A stretch of DNA of 44,464 nt from a bacterium TMED88 (GCA_002171515.1 NHEP01000047.1:1-44464); one strand, 5' to 3'; counted from the stretch's first letter, positions 1-8,539 are shown. The notes: generated by a model from the sequence alone, not told the origin. A program made the numbers and translations.

Positions 1-579
1 CGCATCGAGCGCCTGGCGGAGTCAATCGATCTGATTAAAAAGGTTTTTTCCGGTGAGCGCCTCGCGCATCATGGAAAATACTACTCAGCTCAGGATTTCG
101 AAGGGTCGCCCCGCCCGGTTCAACAGCCAGCGCCTCCTTTGATGGTCGGCGGAGGTGGGCGTAAGATTCTTTCGCTGGCCGCTCGCGAAGCGGACATCGT
201 AAGTTTCAACTTCAACAACCGCAGTGGCAAGATTGGCCCAGCGGGCGTCCAAAGCTCGACCGAATCAGCCACCGCGATAAAAGTCGATTGGGTCCGCGAT
301 GCCGCCGGACCACGTTTCGATGAACTCGAACTCGAAATTGGCGCGTATTTCACGTTCGTCACAGAAAATCCGACGCCCATGATCCAGGGCATGGCTCATG
401 CGATGAACCTCAGCGAAGATGAAATTCGCGAGCACCCCCATGGCTTATTTGGAGACGTCGAAGAGATCGCTGAAACCCTCCTCAAGCGAAGGGAGCGCTT
501 CGGAATCTCTCGCATTACGATTGGGGATGATGCTTTCGAAGCCTTTGCTCCGGTCGTTCAACGACTTTCAGGCCAATAG
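1..579 (+). CDS. LLM-class F420-dependent oxidoreductase, 3' part
   Basis: The reading frame is open from the first base of the window to a TAG at 577, so the N-terminus lies outside. The visible 192 residues look like the C-terminal half of a luciferase-like (LLM) flavin/F420-dependent oxidoreductase: an opening segment of the type RLAESIDLIKKVFSG, then a HHGKYYSAQDF-like strand region, a PPLMVGGGGRKILSLAAREADIVSFN segment that in this family closes the beta/alpha barrel, and a helical tail. The family uses reduced F420 or FMN to reduce or oxygenate diverse organic substrates; the substrate cannot be read from sequence. It precedes a SnoaL-like gene by 18 bases, so the two are probably co-transcribed. 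Two further LLM genes occur in this window (8540 and 14625). Family assignment is firm and cofactor choice is inferred. Confidence 0.85.
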   Translation, partial: RIERLAESIDLIKKVFSGERLAHHGKYYSAQDFEGSPRPVQQPAPPLMVGGGGRKILSLAAREADIVSFNFNNRSGKIGPAGVQSSTESATAIKVDWVRDAAGPRFDELELEIGAYFTFVTENPTPMIQGMAHAMNLSEDEIREHPHGLFGDVEEIAETLLKRRERFGISRITIGDDAFEAFAPVVQRLSGQ

Positions 580-597
580 CCCGCAGGAAGGAAAGAA

Positions 598-1050
598 ATG
601 CCGTCCAATGAGTCCGACTGGTCCGATGAATTTGAGATTCGCGCTCTTGTGGACCGCTATTGCGACGCGGTCAACCGAAGAGATGTGCCCCTCTGGCTAG
701 AAACCTGGAACGACGACCCGCATTGGGAACTCTTTGGGCGGCCGACCCAGGGGCGAGAAGCAGCCCTCGGCGTCCTGCAGGGAGCCCTCGCCATGCTGAA
801 CTTTGTTGTTCAGACGGCGGTCAACCCTGTCATCGAAGTCAACGGTGACCGGGCCACCGGCCGATGGCTTGTCACGGAATGGAGCGAATCCGAACAACTC
901 GGGCGACTGATGCTCCTTTTTATCTACCACGACGAGTATGAACGCACGCCATCGGGCTGGCGAATCGCTTCCCGCCGAATGCAGCTTCTCTACCAAGGCC
1001 CGCCGGATCTCAGTGGCCAAAGCTTTTCGCCAACGAGCGAAGCGGGCTAG
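598..1050 (+). CDS. SnoaL-like (NTF2-fold) domain protein
   Basis: A 150-residue protein starting at ATG 598 behind an AAGGAAAG ribosome site. The N-terminal helix pattern (EIRALVDRYCDAVNRRDVPLWLETW), the following W-x-L-F-G strand and the C-terminal DEYERTPSGWRIASRRM strand are typical of the SnoaL_4 group of the NTF2-like fold. That fold includes polyketide cyclases, ketosteroid isomerase and ring-hydroxylating dioxygenase small subunits, but many members have no known reaction. It sits 18 bases after an LLM oxidoreductase and likely shares its transcript, which suggests a small partner enzyme or isomerase for that product; this is inference. No membrane or export signal is visible. About 120 bases separate it from the arsenic operon, which appears to be an independent unit. 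Confidence 0.75.
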   Translation: MPSNESDWSDEFEIRALVDRYCDAVNRRDVPLWLETWNDDPHWELFGRPTQGREAALGVLQGALAMLNFVVQTAVNPVIEVNGDRATGRWLVTEWSESEQLGRLMLLFIYHDEYERTPSGWRIASRRMQLLYQGPPDLSGQSFSPTSEAG

Positions 1051-1150
1051 CCGCTACCGCCCGAGGAGTCTGTTTCATGGGGGCTTCCAGGGAAGCGCGC
1101 CCCTGAGAAAAACCGATTGACCCTGCCCGGGCTCGCCAGAGGACGAGGCG

Positions 1151-1174
1151 TCATATATGCTTTTCCATATATGA
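1151..1174. promoter_or_regulatory. Inverted repeat, probable ArsR operator
   Basis: Perfect 9-base inverted repeat TCATATATG / CATATATGA around a 6-base spacer CTTTTC. Its right arm contains the arsR ATG at 1171. AT-rich dyads of this kind immediately ahead of ArsR/SmtB-family genes are the usual autoregulatory operators, released when arsenite binds the repressor. The local AT content contrasts strongly with the GC-rich surroundings. Binding by ArsR is inferred from position and symmetry. Confidence 0.7.
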
Positions 1175-1527
1175 CAGACATGGAAGGAATCGTTCACGTC
1201 TTCCAAGCTTTCGCCGACCCGACTCGCCTCAGGCTTCTCAATCTTCTGAGACATGAGAAAGAGTTGTGCGTCTGCGACCTCTCGGCTGCATTGAGCGAGG
1301 AGCAACCGAAGGTTTCGCGCCACCTCGCGATTCTCCGCCAAGCCAACCTCGTCAGCGTTCGAAACGAGGGAAGATGGAAATTTTACGAGTTGGCGCGGAA
1401 AACGCCCAAGCTCCAGAGGCGTTTGCTCCGAAGCCTTGACGCCGTGAATCCTTTGGAGACCGAAGACACGTTCGGAAATGACCAACAAAGAATGGCCGGC
1501 CTAGTGCTGCGGCTGCGCTGCCGTTAG
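1171..1527 (+). CDS. arsR: Arsenite-responsive repressor ArsR
   Basis: Winged-helix ArsR/SmtB-family repressor of 118 residues. The motif ELCVCDL places Cys33 and Cys35 in the metalloid-binding helix, as in the classic plasmid R773-type ArsR. The third cysteine of that type is replaced by Ser38; the first two are known to suffice for arsenite response. The recognition helix follows (EEQPKVSRHLAILRQANLV), then the wing (VRNEGRWKFYEL). Start choice: ATG 1171 lies inside the inverted-repeat operator, ATG 1180 is an alternative, and a longer TTG start at 1117 would read through the operator and has no family-like sequence. No Shine-Dalgarno precedes 1171 or 1180, so translation may be leaderless or nearly so. 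arsC follows after 9 bases and acr3 after that. Function is confident; the exact start is not. Confidence 0.88.
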   Translation: MTDMEGIVHVFQAFADPTRLRLLNLLRHEKELCVCDLSAALSEEQPKVSRHLAILRQANLVSVRNEGRWKFYELARKTPKLQRRLLRSLDAVNPLETEDTFGNDQQRMAGLVLRLRCR

Positions 1528-1536
1528 GAAAGCCCA

Positions 1537-2061
1537 GTGCCTCCCGAATCTCTTCAACATGTCCTATTTCTCTGCACTGGCAACTCCGCGCGCAGCATCC
1601 TCGCCGAGTCCGTCCTGCAACATCGCGGTGGGTCTCGTTTTCAGGCCCATAGCGCGGGCAGTCACCCGACTGGAGAAGTCCACCCGATGGCCCTTGAGGT
1701 CCTCGCTGAAGCGGGATACCCGCATGAAGGCTTCCAGAGCAAGACTTGGGAACGTTTCACATCGGAGGCTGCGCCGCCCCTCGACTTTGTGCTCACGGTC
1801 TGCGACCGCGCTGCCGGGGAAGGGTGTCCGGTCTGGCCCGGCCAGCCCATCTCCGCTCACTGGGGGCTACCCGATCCCGCAGCGATCGAGGGTCCAGCCT
1901 CAATTCGTCGAAACGCTTTTCAGCAGACCCTGCTCCGAATTGAGGACCGCATCGCCCACTTCCTTCGCCTCGCCCGATCGGCCAACCACCCCAATGACTG
2001 GAAAATCGGACTGAGTCAGGCGGAATTTCCGGAGGCGCCAAAGCCCCGGCCGGCAGAATAG
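1537..2061 (+). CDS. arsC: Arsenate reductase, LMW-phosphatase type
   Basis: Reduces arsenate to arsenite in the cytoplasm so that the neighbouring efflux pump can export it. The N-terminal P-loop CTGNSAR (Cys13 to Arg19) is the CX5R nucleophile motif of low-molecular-weight tyrosine phosphatases. Cys89 and Cys97 (TVCDRAAGEGCPVWPG) match the two resolving cysteines of the thioredoxin-coupled class, and Asp113 in HWGLPDPA is the general acid. Start GTG 1537 follows an AGGAAAG site that overlaps the arsR stop codon, arguing for coupled translation. The 174-residue length includes a roughly 20-residue tail beyond the usual domain. A phosphatase role is unlikely given the relay cysteines and the arsR/acr3 neighbours. 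Confidence 0.9.
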   Translation: MPPESLQHVLFLCTGNSARSILAESVLQHRGGSRFQAHSAGSHPTGEVHPMALEVLAEAGYPHEGFQSKTWERFTSEAAPPLDFVLTVCDRAAGEGCPVWPGQPISAHWGLPDPAAIEGPASIRRNAFQQTLLRIEDRIAHFLRLARSANHPNDWKIGLSQAEFPEAPKPRPAE

Positions 2062-2070
2062 AGAAGCGCC

Positions 2071-3276
2071 ATGAGTTCGCTCGCGCGAAAAACTGACCAG
2101 CCCGACGGACCGAGTCTTCACTTTTTCGAGAGATGGCTCACTCTTTGGGTGACACTTTGCATCGTGGCGGGTGTCGGCCTCGGCCGGATCGCACCAGGAC
2201 TCGCAGAGGCCCTCGATGGAATGGCGCTTCGAGTCAATGGAGCACCCGTCGTCTCCATTCCGATCGCGCTCTGCCTTTTTTTCATGATGTATCCCATCAT
2301 GGTCAAAATCGATTTCCAAAATATCTTCCAGTCGGGTGGGGCCACTCGACCCGTCGGACTGACCCTTTTTCTCAACTGGGCGGTCAAGCCCTTCACAATG
2401 TTTTTTATCGCCTATTTTTTCTTGGGAACCGTTTTCCTCGACTTCATTGGTCCCCATGCCGTCGATTTCGTCAAATTGCCCTTGGGAGTCAATCAACCTC
2501 CAGGCTCTCAATACGGATCTGGAGTGGTCACTCAAGTCGGATCCATCTCGATGCTTGAGATCCCGCTGTGGAGAAGCTACCTCGCCGGCTGCATCTTGCT
2601 GGGGATCGCGCCTTGCACCGCCATGGTGTTGGTCTGGGGGCACCTGTCCCGTGGAAGCGATGTCCACACCCTCATCATGGTGGCCGTCAATTCTCTCGTC
2701 ATGCTGCTCCTCTATGGCGTACTCGGGGGCTTTCTTCTCGGAGTGAGCAGACTTCCCATTCCATGGCAGGCCCTTCTCCTCTCAATGGGATGCTATGTCG
2801 CCCTACCTTTAGCGGCCGGCGCATTGTCTCGAAAAGTACTCATCCGCTGGAGAGGAAAAGAATGGTTTGAAGAGCGCTTTCTCCCGAAACTTTCCCCGAT
2901 CACGATCTCGGCTCTCCTGGTCACTTTGATCTTGCTCTTCTCTCTTAAAGGCGATGTGATCGTCGAGAATCCTCTCACGATTCTCTGGATTGCGATCCCC
3001 CTCTTTCTCCAGACCATCTTGATCTTTGCCCTGGGCTATGGCCTCTCCAAGCTGTTGGGTTTGAGCTACTCGGATGCTGCGCCCACGGCGATGATCGGTG
3101 CCTCAAATCATTTCGAGGTGGCGATCGCGACAGCTGCCATGCTCTTCGGATTGGCCTCCGGCGCGGCCCTCGCCACGGTGGTCGGTGTTCTCATCGAAGT
3201 CCCATTGATGCTGGCCCTGGTCCGAATCTGCCTCCGGACCGAACCCTGGTTTACGAAACCCGAAACCTCAAACTGA
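2071..3276 (+). CDS. acr3: Arsenite efflux transporter ACR3
   Basis: A 401-residue inner-membrane protein with about ten hydrophobic segments, in the ACR3 branch of the bile/arsenite/riboflavin transporter superfamily. It exports arsenite using the membrane potential. Recognisable family segments are [39 protein letters not shown], the cysteine-bearing [18 protein letters not shown] (this Cys is essential in characterised ACR3 proteins), and the late [12 protein letters not shown] segment. Between the third and fourth membrane segments there is an extra loop of roughly 35 residues (around [14 protein letters not shown] and PPGSQYGSG) that looks longer than in common bacterial ACR3 proteins. 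The gene begins 9 bases after arsC and closes the arsRC-acr3 operon. The alternative symbol arsB is often used but properly belongs to an unrelated family. Confidence 0.92.
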   Translation: MSSLARKTDQPDGPSLHFFERWLTLWVTLCIVAGVGLGRIAPGLAEALDGMALRVNGAPVVSIPIALCLFFMMYPIMVKIDFQNIFQSGGATRPVGLTLFLNWAVKPFTMFFIAYFFLGTVFLDFIGPHAVDFVKLPLGVNQPPGSQYGSGVVTQVGSISMLEIPLWRSYLAGCILLGIAPCTAMVLVWGHLSRGSDVHTLIMVAVNSLVMLLLYGVLGGFLLGVSRLPIPWQALLLSMGCYVALPLAAGALSRKVLIRWRGKEWFEERFLPKLSPITISALLVTLILLFSLKGDVIVENPLTILWIAIPLFLQTILIFALGYGLSKLLGLSYSDAAPTAMIGASNHFEVAIATAAMLFGLASGAALATVVGVLIEVPLMLALVRICLRTEPWFTKPETSN

Positions 3277-3318
3277 TCCAAAGAGCATCAGAGACCGCGC
3301 GATAGACAAAGGCAAAAC

Positions 3319-3342
3319 GCCTGCTGACTGACGTCAGCGGGC
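3319..3342 (-). terminator. Hairpin at the metXW end, probable terminator
   Basis: A 10-base stem with one G-U pair (GCCTGCTGAC / GTCAGCGGGC) closes a TGAC loop. The metX-metW stop codon (3334-3336) lies inside the right arm. Read on the minus strand, the stem is followed by GTTTTGCCTTTG, a broken T-rich tail. It sits between the convergent acr3 and metXW genes and could stop transcription from the metXW side; on the plus strand there is no T run. Confidence 0.5.
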
Positions 3343-5130
3343 TAAGGCGAACACAGCGAGATCCGCTTTCAAATTCGGATCCTGAACCACTTCTTCACCG
3401 GTGCGAGAATCGACATAAATCGCTTCCAAAATCCGTAGTTGTCGATGGTCACACAGATCCTGGAAATCAAGAATGGATGGAAAGCGTCGATTGGGTGTGT
3501 CGTGCCACTCATACTCGTAAGGACCTTCGCCTTTCGGCAAGCGGCCCTCTCGGGCAAACATCTCTCGCATCGGAGCGTGAGCAAAATTGGGGAAGCTCAC
3601 GATCCCTCTTCGACCAATCCGAACGATTTCGTCGAGAATCCCCCCCACATCGACAATTGATTGCAGGGTTTGCGACAGAAGAGCCACATCAAAGCTCCGA
3701 TCGGGAATTGATGCGAGCCCTTGATCGAGATCCGCATGGATCACGGAGAGGCCGTTCTCGACGCAGGCGACCACTTCTTCAGCATCCCACTCGACACCGA
3801 GGAGCGGGCGATGACCGCGATCACGCAGAATGGTGAGGAGCTCTCCATTCCCGCATCCGAGGTCAACCACACTCGCCCCCTTAGGCATCAACCGAAAGAT
3901 CAACTGATAGTCGAGACGTTGAGCATGAAAAATATTGGTCGCGGGATTGCTGCGGGGCTCATGGGCAGCTCGAGCGCCTTGATCTCGACCGTCGGGCCTT
4001 GACAAAAACGACGACACCATCCGCCCACCTTGACGCATCCCCTCTTCCAGAAGGAACGAATCGTGCCCCGCCGAGCTTTCAATTACGCAGCGCGTGACCG
4101 AGCACGAGCGAGCCATCAGAGCATCTGCGAGCTGCTTTGAGGCGCTCGGCGGATAGAGCCAATCGCTTGAGAAAGAAAGGAAGAGCCAGCGACACGTCGC
4201 CGAAGCCAGCGAGGCGCGAACCTTTCCATCGGTCTCCCCCAAATCAAAGAGATCCATAGCGGTGGAAAGGGTGATATAGCTATTCGCGTCAAAACGCTCG
4301 ACAAACCGATCCCCTTGGTAGGCGAGATAGCTCCCCACCGAGAAAGTGCTCTCAAAGCCCGTTTCAATTGACCTGGGCTGCAAGCGCGTCGGATCGAATT
4401 TCGCTCGCATCGACTCATCGGAGAGATAAGTCACGTGGGCCAGCATCCGCGCCAACGCCAAGCCAGCTTCGGGACCCGCCGCCTCGTAGTACTGCCCCGA
4501 GGCGAAACTCGGATCGTGTCGAATCGCATTTCGTCCGACGACATCAAACGCGATGCCTTGGCTGCTGAGGCGGGGCGCCGCAGCAATTACCACCGCCGCA
4601 TTGACCCGATGAGGCGCACGAATCGCCCACTCCAGGGCCTGCAGGCCACCGAGCGACCCACCAACCACAGCGCTCAAGCACTCGATGTCGAGATGGTCGA
4701 GGAGTCGGCGCTGAACCTCGACCATGTCGCCCACCGTCACCACTGGAAAGTCTGCGCCGAAACGACGACCAGACTCCGGATCAATAAAGTTCGGACCCGT
4801 TGTACCCCGACACCCGCCAAGCACATTCGAGCAAATCACGAAAAAACGCTCTGGATCAATCGCCCGACCTGGACCGACGAGGATCTCCCACCAACCGGCA
4901 TCATCGTCGGCATCATGTCGCGCGACGTGACTGTCGCCGCTCAGCGCATGACAGATCAAGACGGCGTTGTCCCCCGCCGAGTTCAGTTCACCCCAGGTCT
5001 CGTAGCAGACCGTCACTTCCTCGACCCGCCCGCCATTTTCGAGGTCGACCCCCTCGGAAGAAACCCAGGTCTTGGCATGGCGGAGCGGGCGGGCCATCCG
5101 CGAATCGTCTGAACTACGGGGAGCGCTCAA
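3334..5130 (-). CDS. metX: MetX-MetW fusion: homoserine O-acyltransferase with MetW domain
   Basis: A single chain of 598 residues carries two proteins normally encoded separately. Residues about 15-380 are an alpha/beta-hydrolase homoserine O-acyltransferase (MetX): ETWG, the nucleophile elbow GGSLGGLQ with Ser159, Asp323 in SSDWLYPP and His356 in GHDSFLLE. Residues about 398-598 are MetW, a SAM-methyltransferase-fold domain with VVDLGCGNG and SFPNFAHAPMR. In proteobacteria MetW pairs with MetX proteins that are often succinyl-specific, so the acyl donor here (acetyl- or succinyl-CoA) is open. Start: TTG 5130 follows GGAGGG at a 4-base spacing; alternatives are TTG 5142 and ATG 5097. It lies 28 bases after metY on the same strand, giving an activation-sulfhydrylation pair for homocysteine synthesis. 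Both domains look complete. Confidence 0.9.
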   Translation of the reverse strand: MSAPRSSDDSRMARPLRHAKTWVSSEGVDLENGGRVEEVTVCYETWGELNSAGDNAVLICHALSGDSHVARHDADDDAGWWEILVGPGRAIDPERFFVICSNVLGGCRGTTGPNFIDPESGRRFGADFPVVTVGDMVEVQRRLLDHLDIECLSAVVGGSLGGLQALEWAIRAPHRVNAAVVIAAAPRLSSQGIAFDVVGRNAIRHDPSFASGQYYEAAGPEAGLALARMLAHVTYLSDESMRAKFDPTRLQPRSIETGFESTFSVGSYLAYQGDRFVERFDANSYITLSTAMDLFDLGETDGKVRASLASATCRWLFLSFSSDWLYPPSASKQLADALMARSCSVTRCVIESSAGHDSFLLEEGMRQGGRMVSSFLSRPDGRDQGARAAHEPRSNPATNIFHAQRLDYQLIFRLMPKGASVVDLGCGNGELLTILRDRGHRPLLGVEWDAEEVVACVENGLSVIHADLDQGLASIPDRSFDVALLSQTLQSIVDVGGILDEIVRIGRRGIVSFPNFAHAPMREMFAREGRLPKGEGPYEYEWHDTPNRRFPSILDFQDLCDHRQLRILEAIYVDSRTGEEVVQDPNLKADLAVFALAR

Positions 5131-5158
5131 GCCACCCTCCAAGCGTCGCTCTCAAAGC

Positions 5159-6463
5159 TCAACGACTCGCGGAAAGCGCTTGATCGAGGTCAGCGATGAT
5201 ATCCGCTGCGTCTTCGATACCGACCGAAATGCGAATATATTCGGGGCTTACTCCCGTTGATGCCTGTTCTTCGGGCGTCAATTGTGAGTGCGTTGTCGAA
5301 GCCGGGTGAATCACCAGTGTCTTCGCATCGCCAATGTTCGCGAGATGACTGGCCAGCTTGACGTTCTCGATAAATTTCTTCCCGGCCTCCTCGCCCCCAC
5401 GAATACCAAAACCCAGAATCGCTCCGGCACCATCTGGCAAATACTTCTGAGCGGCGGCATGGTGCGCATGACTCGGAAGGCCGGGATAGTTGACCCACTC
5501 CACGGCCTCGTGGGCCTCCAAAAATTGTGCGACCGCCAATGCGTTCTCACAGTGTCGAGGCATACGGAGGTGAAGCGTTTCAAGACCTTGAAGCGTCAAG
5601 AAAGAAGCGAAGGGGCTCATGGCCGCCCCCGTATCCCGTAGCCAGTGGGTCCGCATATGCATCAGATACGCGATATTGCCCATCGGCCGAAGGGCCTCCT
5701 CAAAGACCGCCCCGTGGTAGGAGGGAGAGGGTCCACAAAACTCGGGCCAGCGTTCAGGATCCTCAGCCCAGAGGAAGTTCGCGCTGTCGATTACCACACC
5801 CCCAATATGCACGCCGTGTCCTGCTACGAATTTTGTCGTGGAATAGATCACAATGTCCACACCATGTTCAATGGGCCGGAGCAGCGCGGGCGTCATGACC
5901 GTGTTGTCACACATCGCAGGGATTCGGTTTTGATGAGCCGCCGCGGTGATGGCTTGAAAATCCGGCACGTCATTTTTAGGGTTTCCGATGCTCTCGAAAT
6001 AGACACAACGTGTGTTTTCATCGACCAAATCGTGAATCTGTTCGGGATGATCCGGATCGAAAAAACGAACCTCGATGCCCATATTCTTAAAAGTCTGAGT
6101 AAAGAGCGTCCACGTCCCACCATAGAGGCTCGTCGAAGACACGAAATTCTGGCCAGAATGGCAAATCGTCAGCAGGGCAGCCGTAATCGCAGACTGTCCG
6201 GACGCAAAGGCGAGCCCCAGGGCCCCGCCATCCATGGCGGCCAATCGCTTTTCGAGAACGTCGTTGGTCGGATTCATCAAACGGCTGTAGATGTTTCCAA
6301 GCTCTGAGAGGCCAAAGAGGTTGGCCGCATGCGCTGTGTCATCAAACACGTATGAGGTGGTGGCGTAGATCGGAACCGCGCGGGCATTGGTGGTCGGATC
6401 GGGTTCCTGGCCCGCATGAACCGCCATCGTCCCAAGCCCCTGGGGCTTCGTTTCTTCACTCAT
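5159..6463 (-). CDS. metY: O-acylhomoserine sulfhydrylase MetY
   Basis: PLP enzyme of the Cys/Met metabolism family that makes homocysteine directly from O-acetylhomoserine (or the succinyl ester) and sulfide. Of 434 residues, the first 30 contain the GTMAVHAGQEPDPTTNARAVPIY opening typical of MetY. NIYSRLMNPTNDVLE and ASGQSAI follow; Lys211 in YSTTKFVAGHG is the Schiff-base lysine, and the C-terminus has HPASTTHSQLTPEEQ. Length and the TTHSQLT motif favour MetY over MetB/MetZ. Start ATG 6463 has GAGGAGGT 8 bases ahead; an upstream in-frame start at 6496 would bypass it. metXW follows after 28 bases, almost certainly in one operon. I could not recognise a SAM riboswitch in the 134 bases before the gene. 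Confidence 0.93.
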   Translation of the reverse strand: MSEETKPQGLGTMAVHAGQEPDPTTNARAVPIYATTSYVFDDTAHAANLFGLSELGNIYSRLMNPTNDVLEKRLAAMDGGALGLAFASGQSAITAALLTICHSGQNFVSSTSLYGGTWTLFTQTFKNMGIEVRFFDPDHPEQIHDLVDENTRCVYFESIGNPKNDVPDFQAITAAAHQNRIPAMCDNTVMTPALLRPIEHGVDIVIYSTTKFVAGHGVHIGGVVIDSANFLWAEDPERWPEFCGPSPSYHGAVFEEALRPMGNIAYLMHMRTHWLRDTGAAMSPFASFLTLQGLETLHLRMPRHCENALAVAQFLEAHEAVEWVNYPGLPSHAHHAAAQKYLPDGAGAILGFGIRGGEEAGKKFIENVKLASHLANIGDAKTLVIHPASTTHSQLTPEEQASTGVSPEYIRISVGIEDAADIIADLDQALSASR

Positions 6464-6597
6464 CCGGCCTACCTCCTCTCGCAAAAACGTTGTCAATCGA
6501 CCCTGCAGGCTAGCGAATCGCAGGCGGCAAACACGCCCGGGCCGGCTGCTGGAACCAGAGATGACGGGCCGTTACGCCTGTGTCACTTTTTCCACCG

Positions 6598-7425
6598 ATG
6601 ACTGAAATCGAGACTGGCACCGAAGAACTTCTGGCGACCGTCGAAGAGGGCGTCGCAGTCGTGACCCTTAATCGGCCTGAATCCAGGAATGCGCTTTCAG
6701 ACACCTTGAGTCCAGCCCTGCGAAACCTTTTCGCGATGCTGGCGCAAACGCCCGAAACCGCACGATGCATCGTCCTCACCGGCGCAGGTACGGCCTTCTG
6801 TGCGGGCGGCGATGTAAAAGGCATGGGGGACGCCCAAGCTTCTCGAACCGATCGGCCTCGGACCCGGGAGGGCCTGATCAAAGATCTCACACGACGACAA
6901 CAAACCCTCACCGGGGCACTTTACGCCCTGCCCCAGCCGACGATCGCGGCCCTTCCCGGGCCCGCCGCTGGTGCGGGTTTTTCGATTGCCCTGGCCTGCG
7001 ACCTACGGATCGCCGCGCGCAGTGCGTTCATGACAACCGGCTTCGCGCGAGTGGGGCTCTCGGGGGACTATGGGGCCAGTTTTTTTCTGCCCCGCCTGAT
7101 CGGCCCTGCCAAGGCCCACGAACTATTTTTCACGGGCGAGCGAATCGGTGCCGAAGCGGGTCTCGCTCTTGGCCTGGTCAACCGTGTCGTCGAAGACTCT
7201 CAAATGATGGCTGAGACGCTCAAGCTGGCTCGGCAGCTGGCCGCGGGGCCGAGCGTTGCCTATCGGCACATGAAGGCCAACTTGCGTCGAGGCCAAAGCG
7301 ATGACTTGGATCGCTGCCTCGCCCATGAGGCCGAGGGGATCATTGCCTGCGCCCAAACAGAGGATCACCGTGAGGCGGTGCGTGCCTTTGTGGAAAAACG
7401 GACGCCTCGATTCCGAGGTCGCTGA
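6598..7425 (+). CDS. Enoyl-CoA hydratase/isomerase family protein
   Basis: Crotonase-fold protein of 275 residues acting on an acyl-CoA in the cytoplasm. The oxyanion-hole segments are present (FCAGGDVKGM and GPAAGAGFSIALACD), as is the C-terminal RTPRFRGR tail common in the family. The two catalytic glutamates of classical hydratase are absent: the first position is Ser in GFSIALACD and the second falls in TTGFARVGL. An Asp in LSGDYGASFFLPRLIG remains. That arrangement resembles PaaG-type or dienoyl-CoA isomerases more than hydratases, so a double-bond shift is more likely than water addition. Start ATG 6598 is chosen over GTG 6580; neither has a good ribosome site. It diverges from metY and is followed by a gene on the opposite strand, so it appears monocistronic. 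A second crotonase with similar losses is at 37213. Confidence 0.85.
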   Translation: MTEIETGTEELLATVEEGVAVVTLNRPESRNALSDTLSPALRNLFAMLAQTPETARCIVLTGAGTAFCAGGDVKGMGDAQASRTDRPRTREGLIKDLTRRQQTLTGALYALPQPTIAALPGPAAGAGFSIALACDLRIAARSAFMTTGFARVGLSGDYGASFFLPRLIGPAKAHELFFTGERIGAEAGLALGLVNRVVEDSQMMAETLKLARQLAAGPSVAYRHMKANLRRGQSDDLDRCLAHEAEGIIACAQTEDHREAVRAFVEKRTPRFRGR

Positions 7426-7443
7426 TCAGAAGGGGACACACCT

Positions 7444-8337
7444 TCATTGATTTGAATCAATCCAGTCCAGCAGTCGCGCGTTGACGTGATCCGGTTTTTC
7501 TTGATGGAGAAAATGGCCAGCCCCCTCGATCCGTTCTACGCGATGACCTCGAGGAAAATCCGCTTCTTGAAAGACGTAATCGTAGAGTCGTGTGTCAATG
7601 CAGCCGTCCTCAGCACCGGTCAAAGCCAGGGTCGGCACGGGGACCGTCGTCAGATCCATGGCCGCTGTGCGCTTCAATCCCAACATGATGGCGGGTGATG
7701 CATTTTGCCGGTAGTACGCCAGCATCGCGCGCTTGACCCCCGCAGCCGCAAAAGTGTTTCGAAGGGATGCCCATTCGGACTCGGGCAACTGAAAGCTCGG
7801 CGACCAGTCACGCCAGAGCCTTCGAATCAAAGCCCAGTCGTCACGTTCCAGACGCCAGTCCGACAGCCCCCGAAGCTGAAAGAAATTCATATACCAAGAC
7901 TTCAAGATTTGGCCGGGCACCTTACGAATTCCGTCGGCCATTCTGGCTGCCGGCGGCACAGCGATCGTTGCAATCGAATGAAAGCGTTCTGGTGCGAGCG
8001 CCCCGGCAAGATAGGCGATGGCCGCACCCCAATCGTGACCCAGGAGGTGCACCTTGGATTCGCCCAGTTGGTCGATCCACGCCAAAACGTCCTCGGCGAT
8101 CGCCTGGAGGGAATAGTCTTCATCGGCTGGTTGGGATGTCGGCTCATATCCTCTGAGGTAAGGGGCGACAACTCGGTAGCCCTGCGCCGCGAAGAAGGGC
8201 CACTGATGACGAAAGGACCGTGCATCATCTGGGAATCCGTGTAGGCAGAGAATCGTTCCTTTACCCGGAGCTGAAACCGGCCCCTGGGTCAGGGCGCCAA
8301 AAGACAAACTGCCTCGGCGTAGTTCGATCTTTTCCAT
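7444..8337 (-). CDS. Alpha/beta hydrolase, epoxide hydrolase-like
   Basis: A 297-residue cytoplasmic alpha/beta hydrolase. HGFPDD at 33-38 supplies the oxyanion region, the nucleophile elbow is GHDWGA with Asp102 instead of Ser, an acid lies in TGAEDGCID (Asp244 or Asp248), and the His is His275 in GAGHFLHQEKP. An Asp nucleophile with an aromatic lid (Tyr64 in LRGYEPTSQP and the tyrosines of LAYYRQN) is the signature of epoxide hydrolases; haloalkane dehalogenases share the Asp but lack the paired lid tyrosines. Start ATG 8337 is preceded by GGAGGC. The substrate is unknown. The gene stands alone between a convergent crotonase gene and a divergent LLM oxidoreductase. Confidence 0.85.
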   Translation of the reverse strand: MEKIELRRGSLSFGALTQGPVSAPGKGTILCLHGFPDDARSFRHQWPFFAAQGYRVVAPYLRGYEPTSQPADEDYSLQAIAEDVLAWIDQLGESKVHLLGHDWGAAIAYLAGALAPERFHSIATIAVPPAARMADGIRKVPGQILKSWYMNFFQLRGLSDWRLERDDWALIRRLWRDWSPSFQLPESEWASLRNTFAAAGVKRAMLAYYRQNASPAIMLGLKRTAAMDLTTVPVPTLALTGAEDGCIDTRLYDYVFQEADFPRGHRVERIEGAGHFLHQEKPDHVNARLLDWIDSNQ

Positions 8338-8539
8338 ATTGCCTCCGCAAGAGGGCACACCTCTCTTGGCCGGACGTCCAATTCCCCCCTCACGGGGATT
8401 TCGGGGGCATTGACGTCGGCCGGCTCCTGAGAAACGCTCCATCGGCGTCTAGGATTTCAACGAACCACACTTTACCGGGGTTGCCCCTGGAGAGCGAAAC
8501 CAATGCCCCGGTTGCGAGGGCAGAGAGGAGATGAGAACG

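Noticed and set aside
1900-2667. 255-residue open frame on the minus strand over arsC-acr3
   Set aside because: Composition is shadow-like (Asp/Gly/Arg/His rich) and it lies wholly antisense to well-supported genes.
6464-6597. SAM or SAH riboswitch before metY
   Set aside because: I looked for SAM-I and SAM-II core patterns on the minus strand and recognised neither; only a TTGACA-like box lies too close to the ribosome site.
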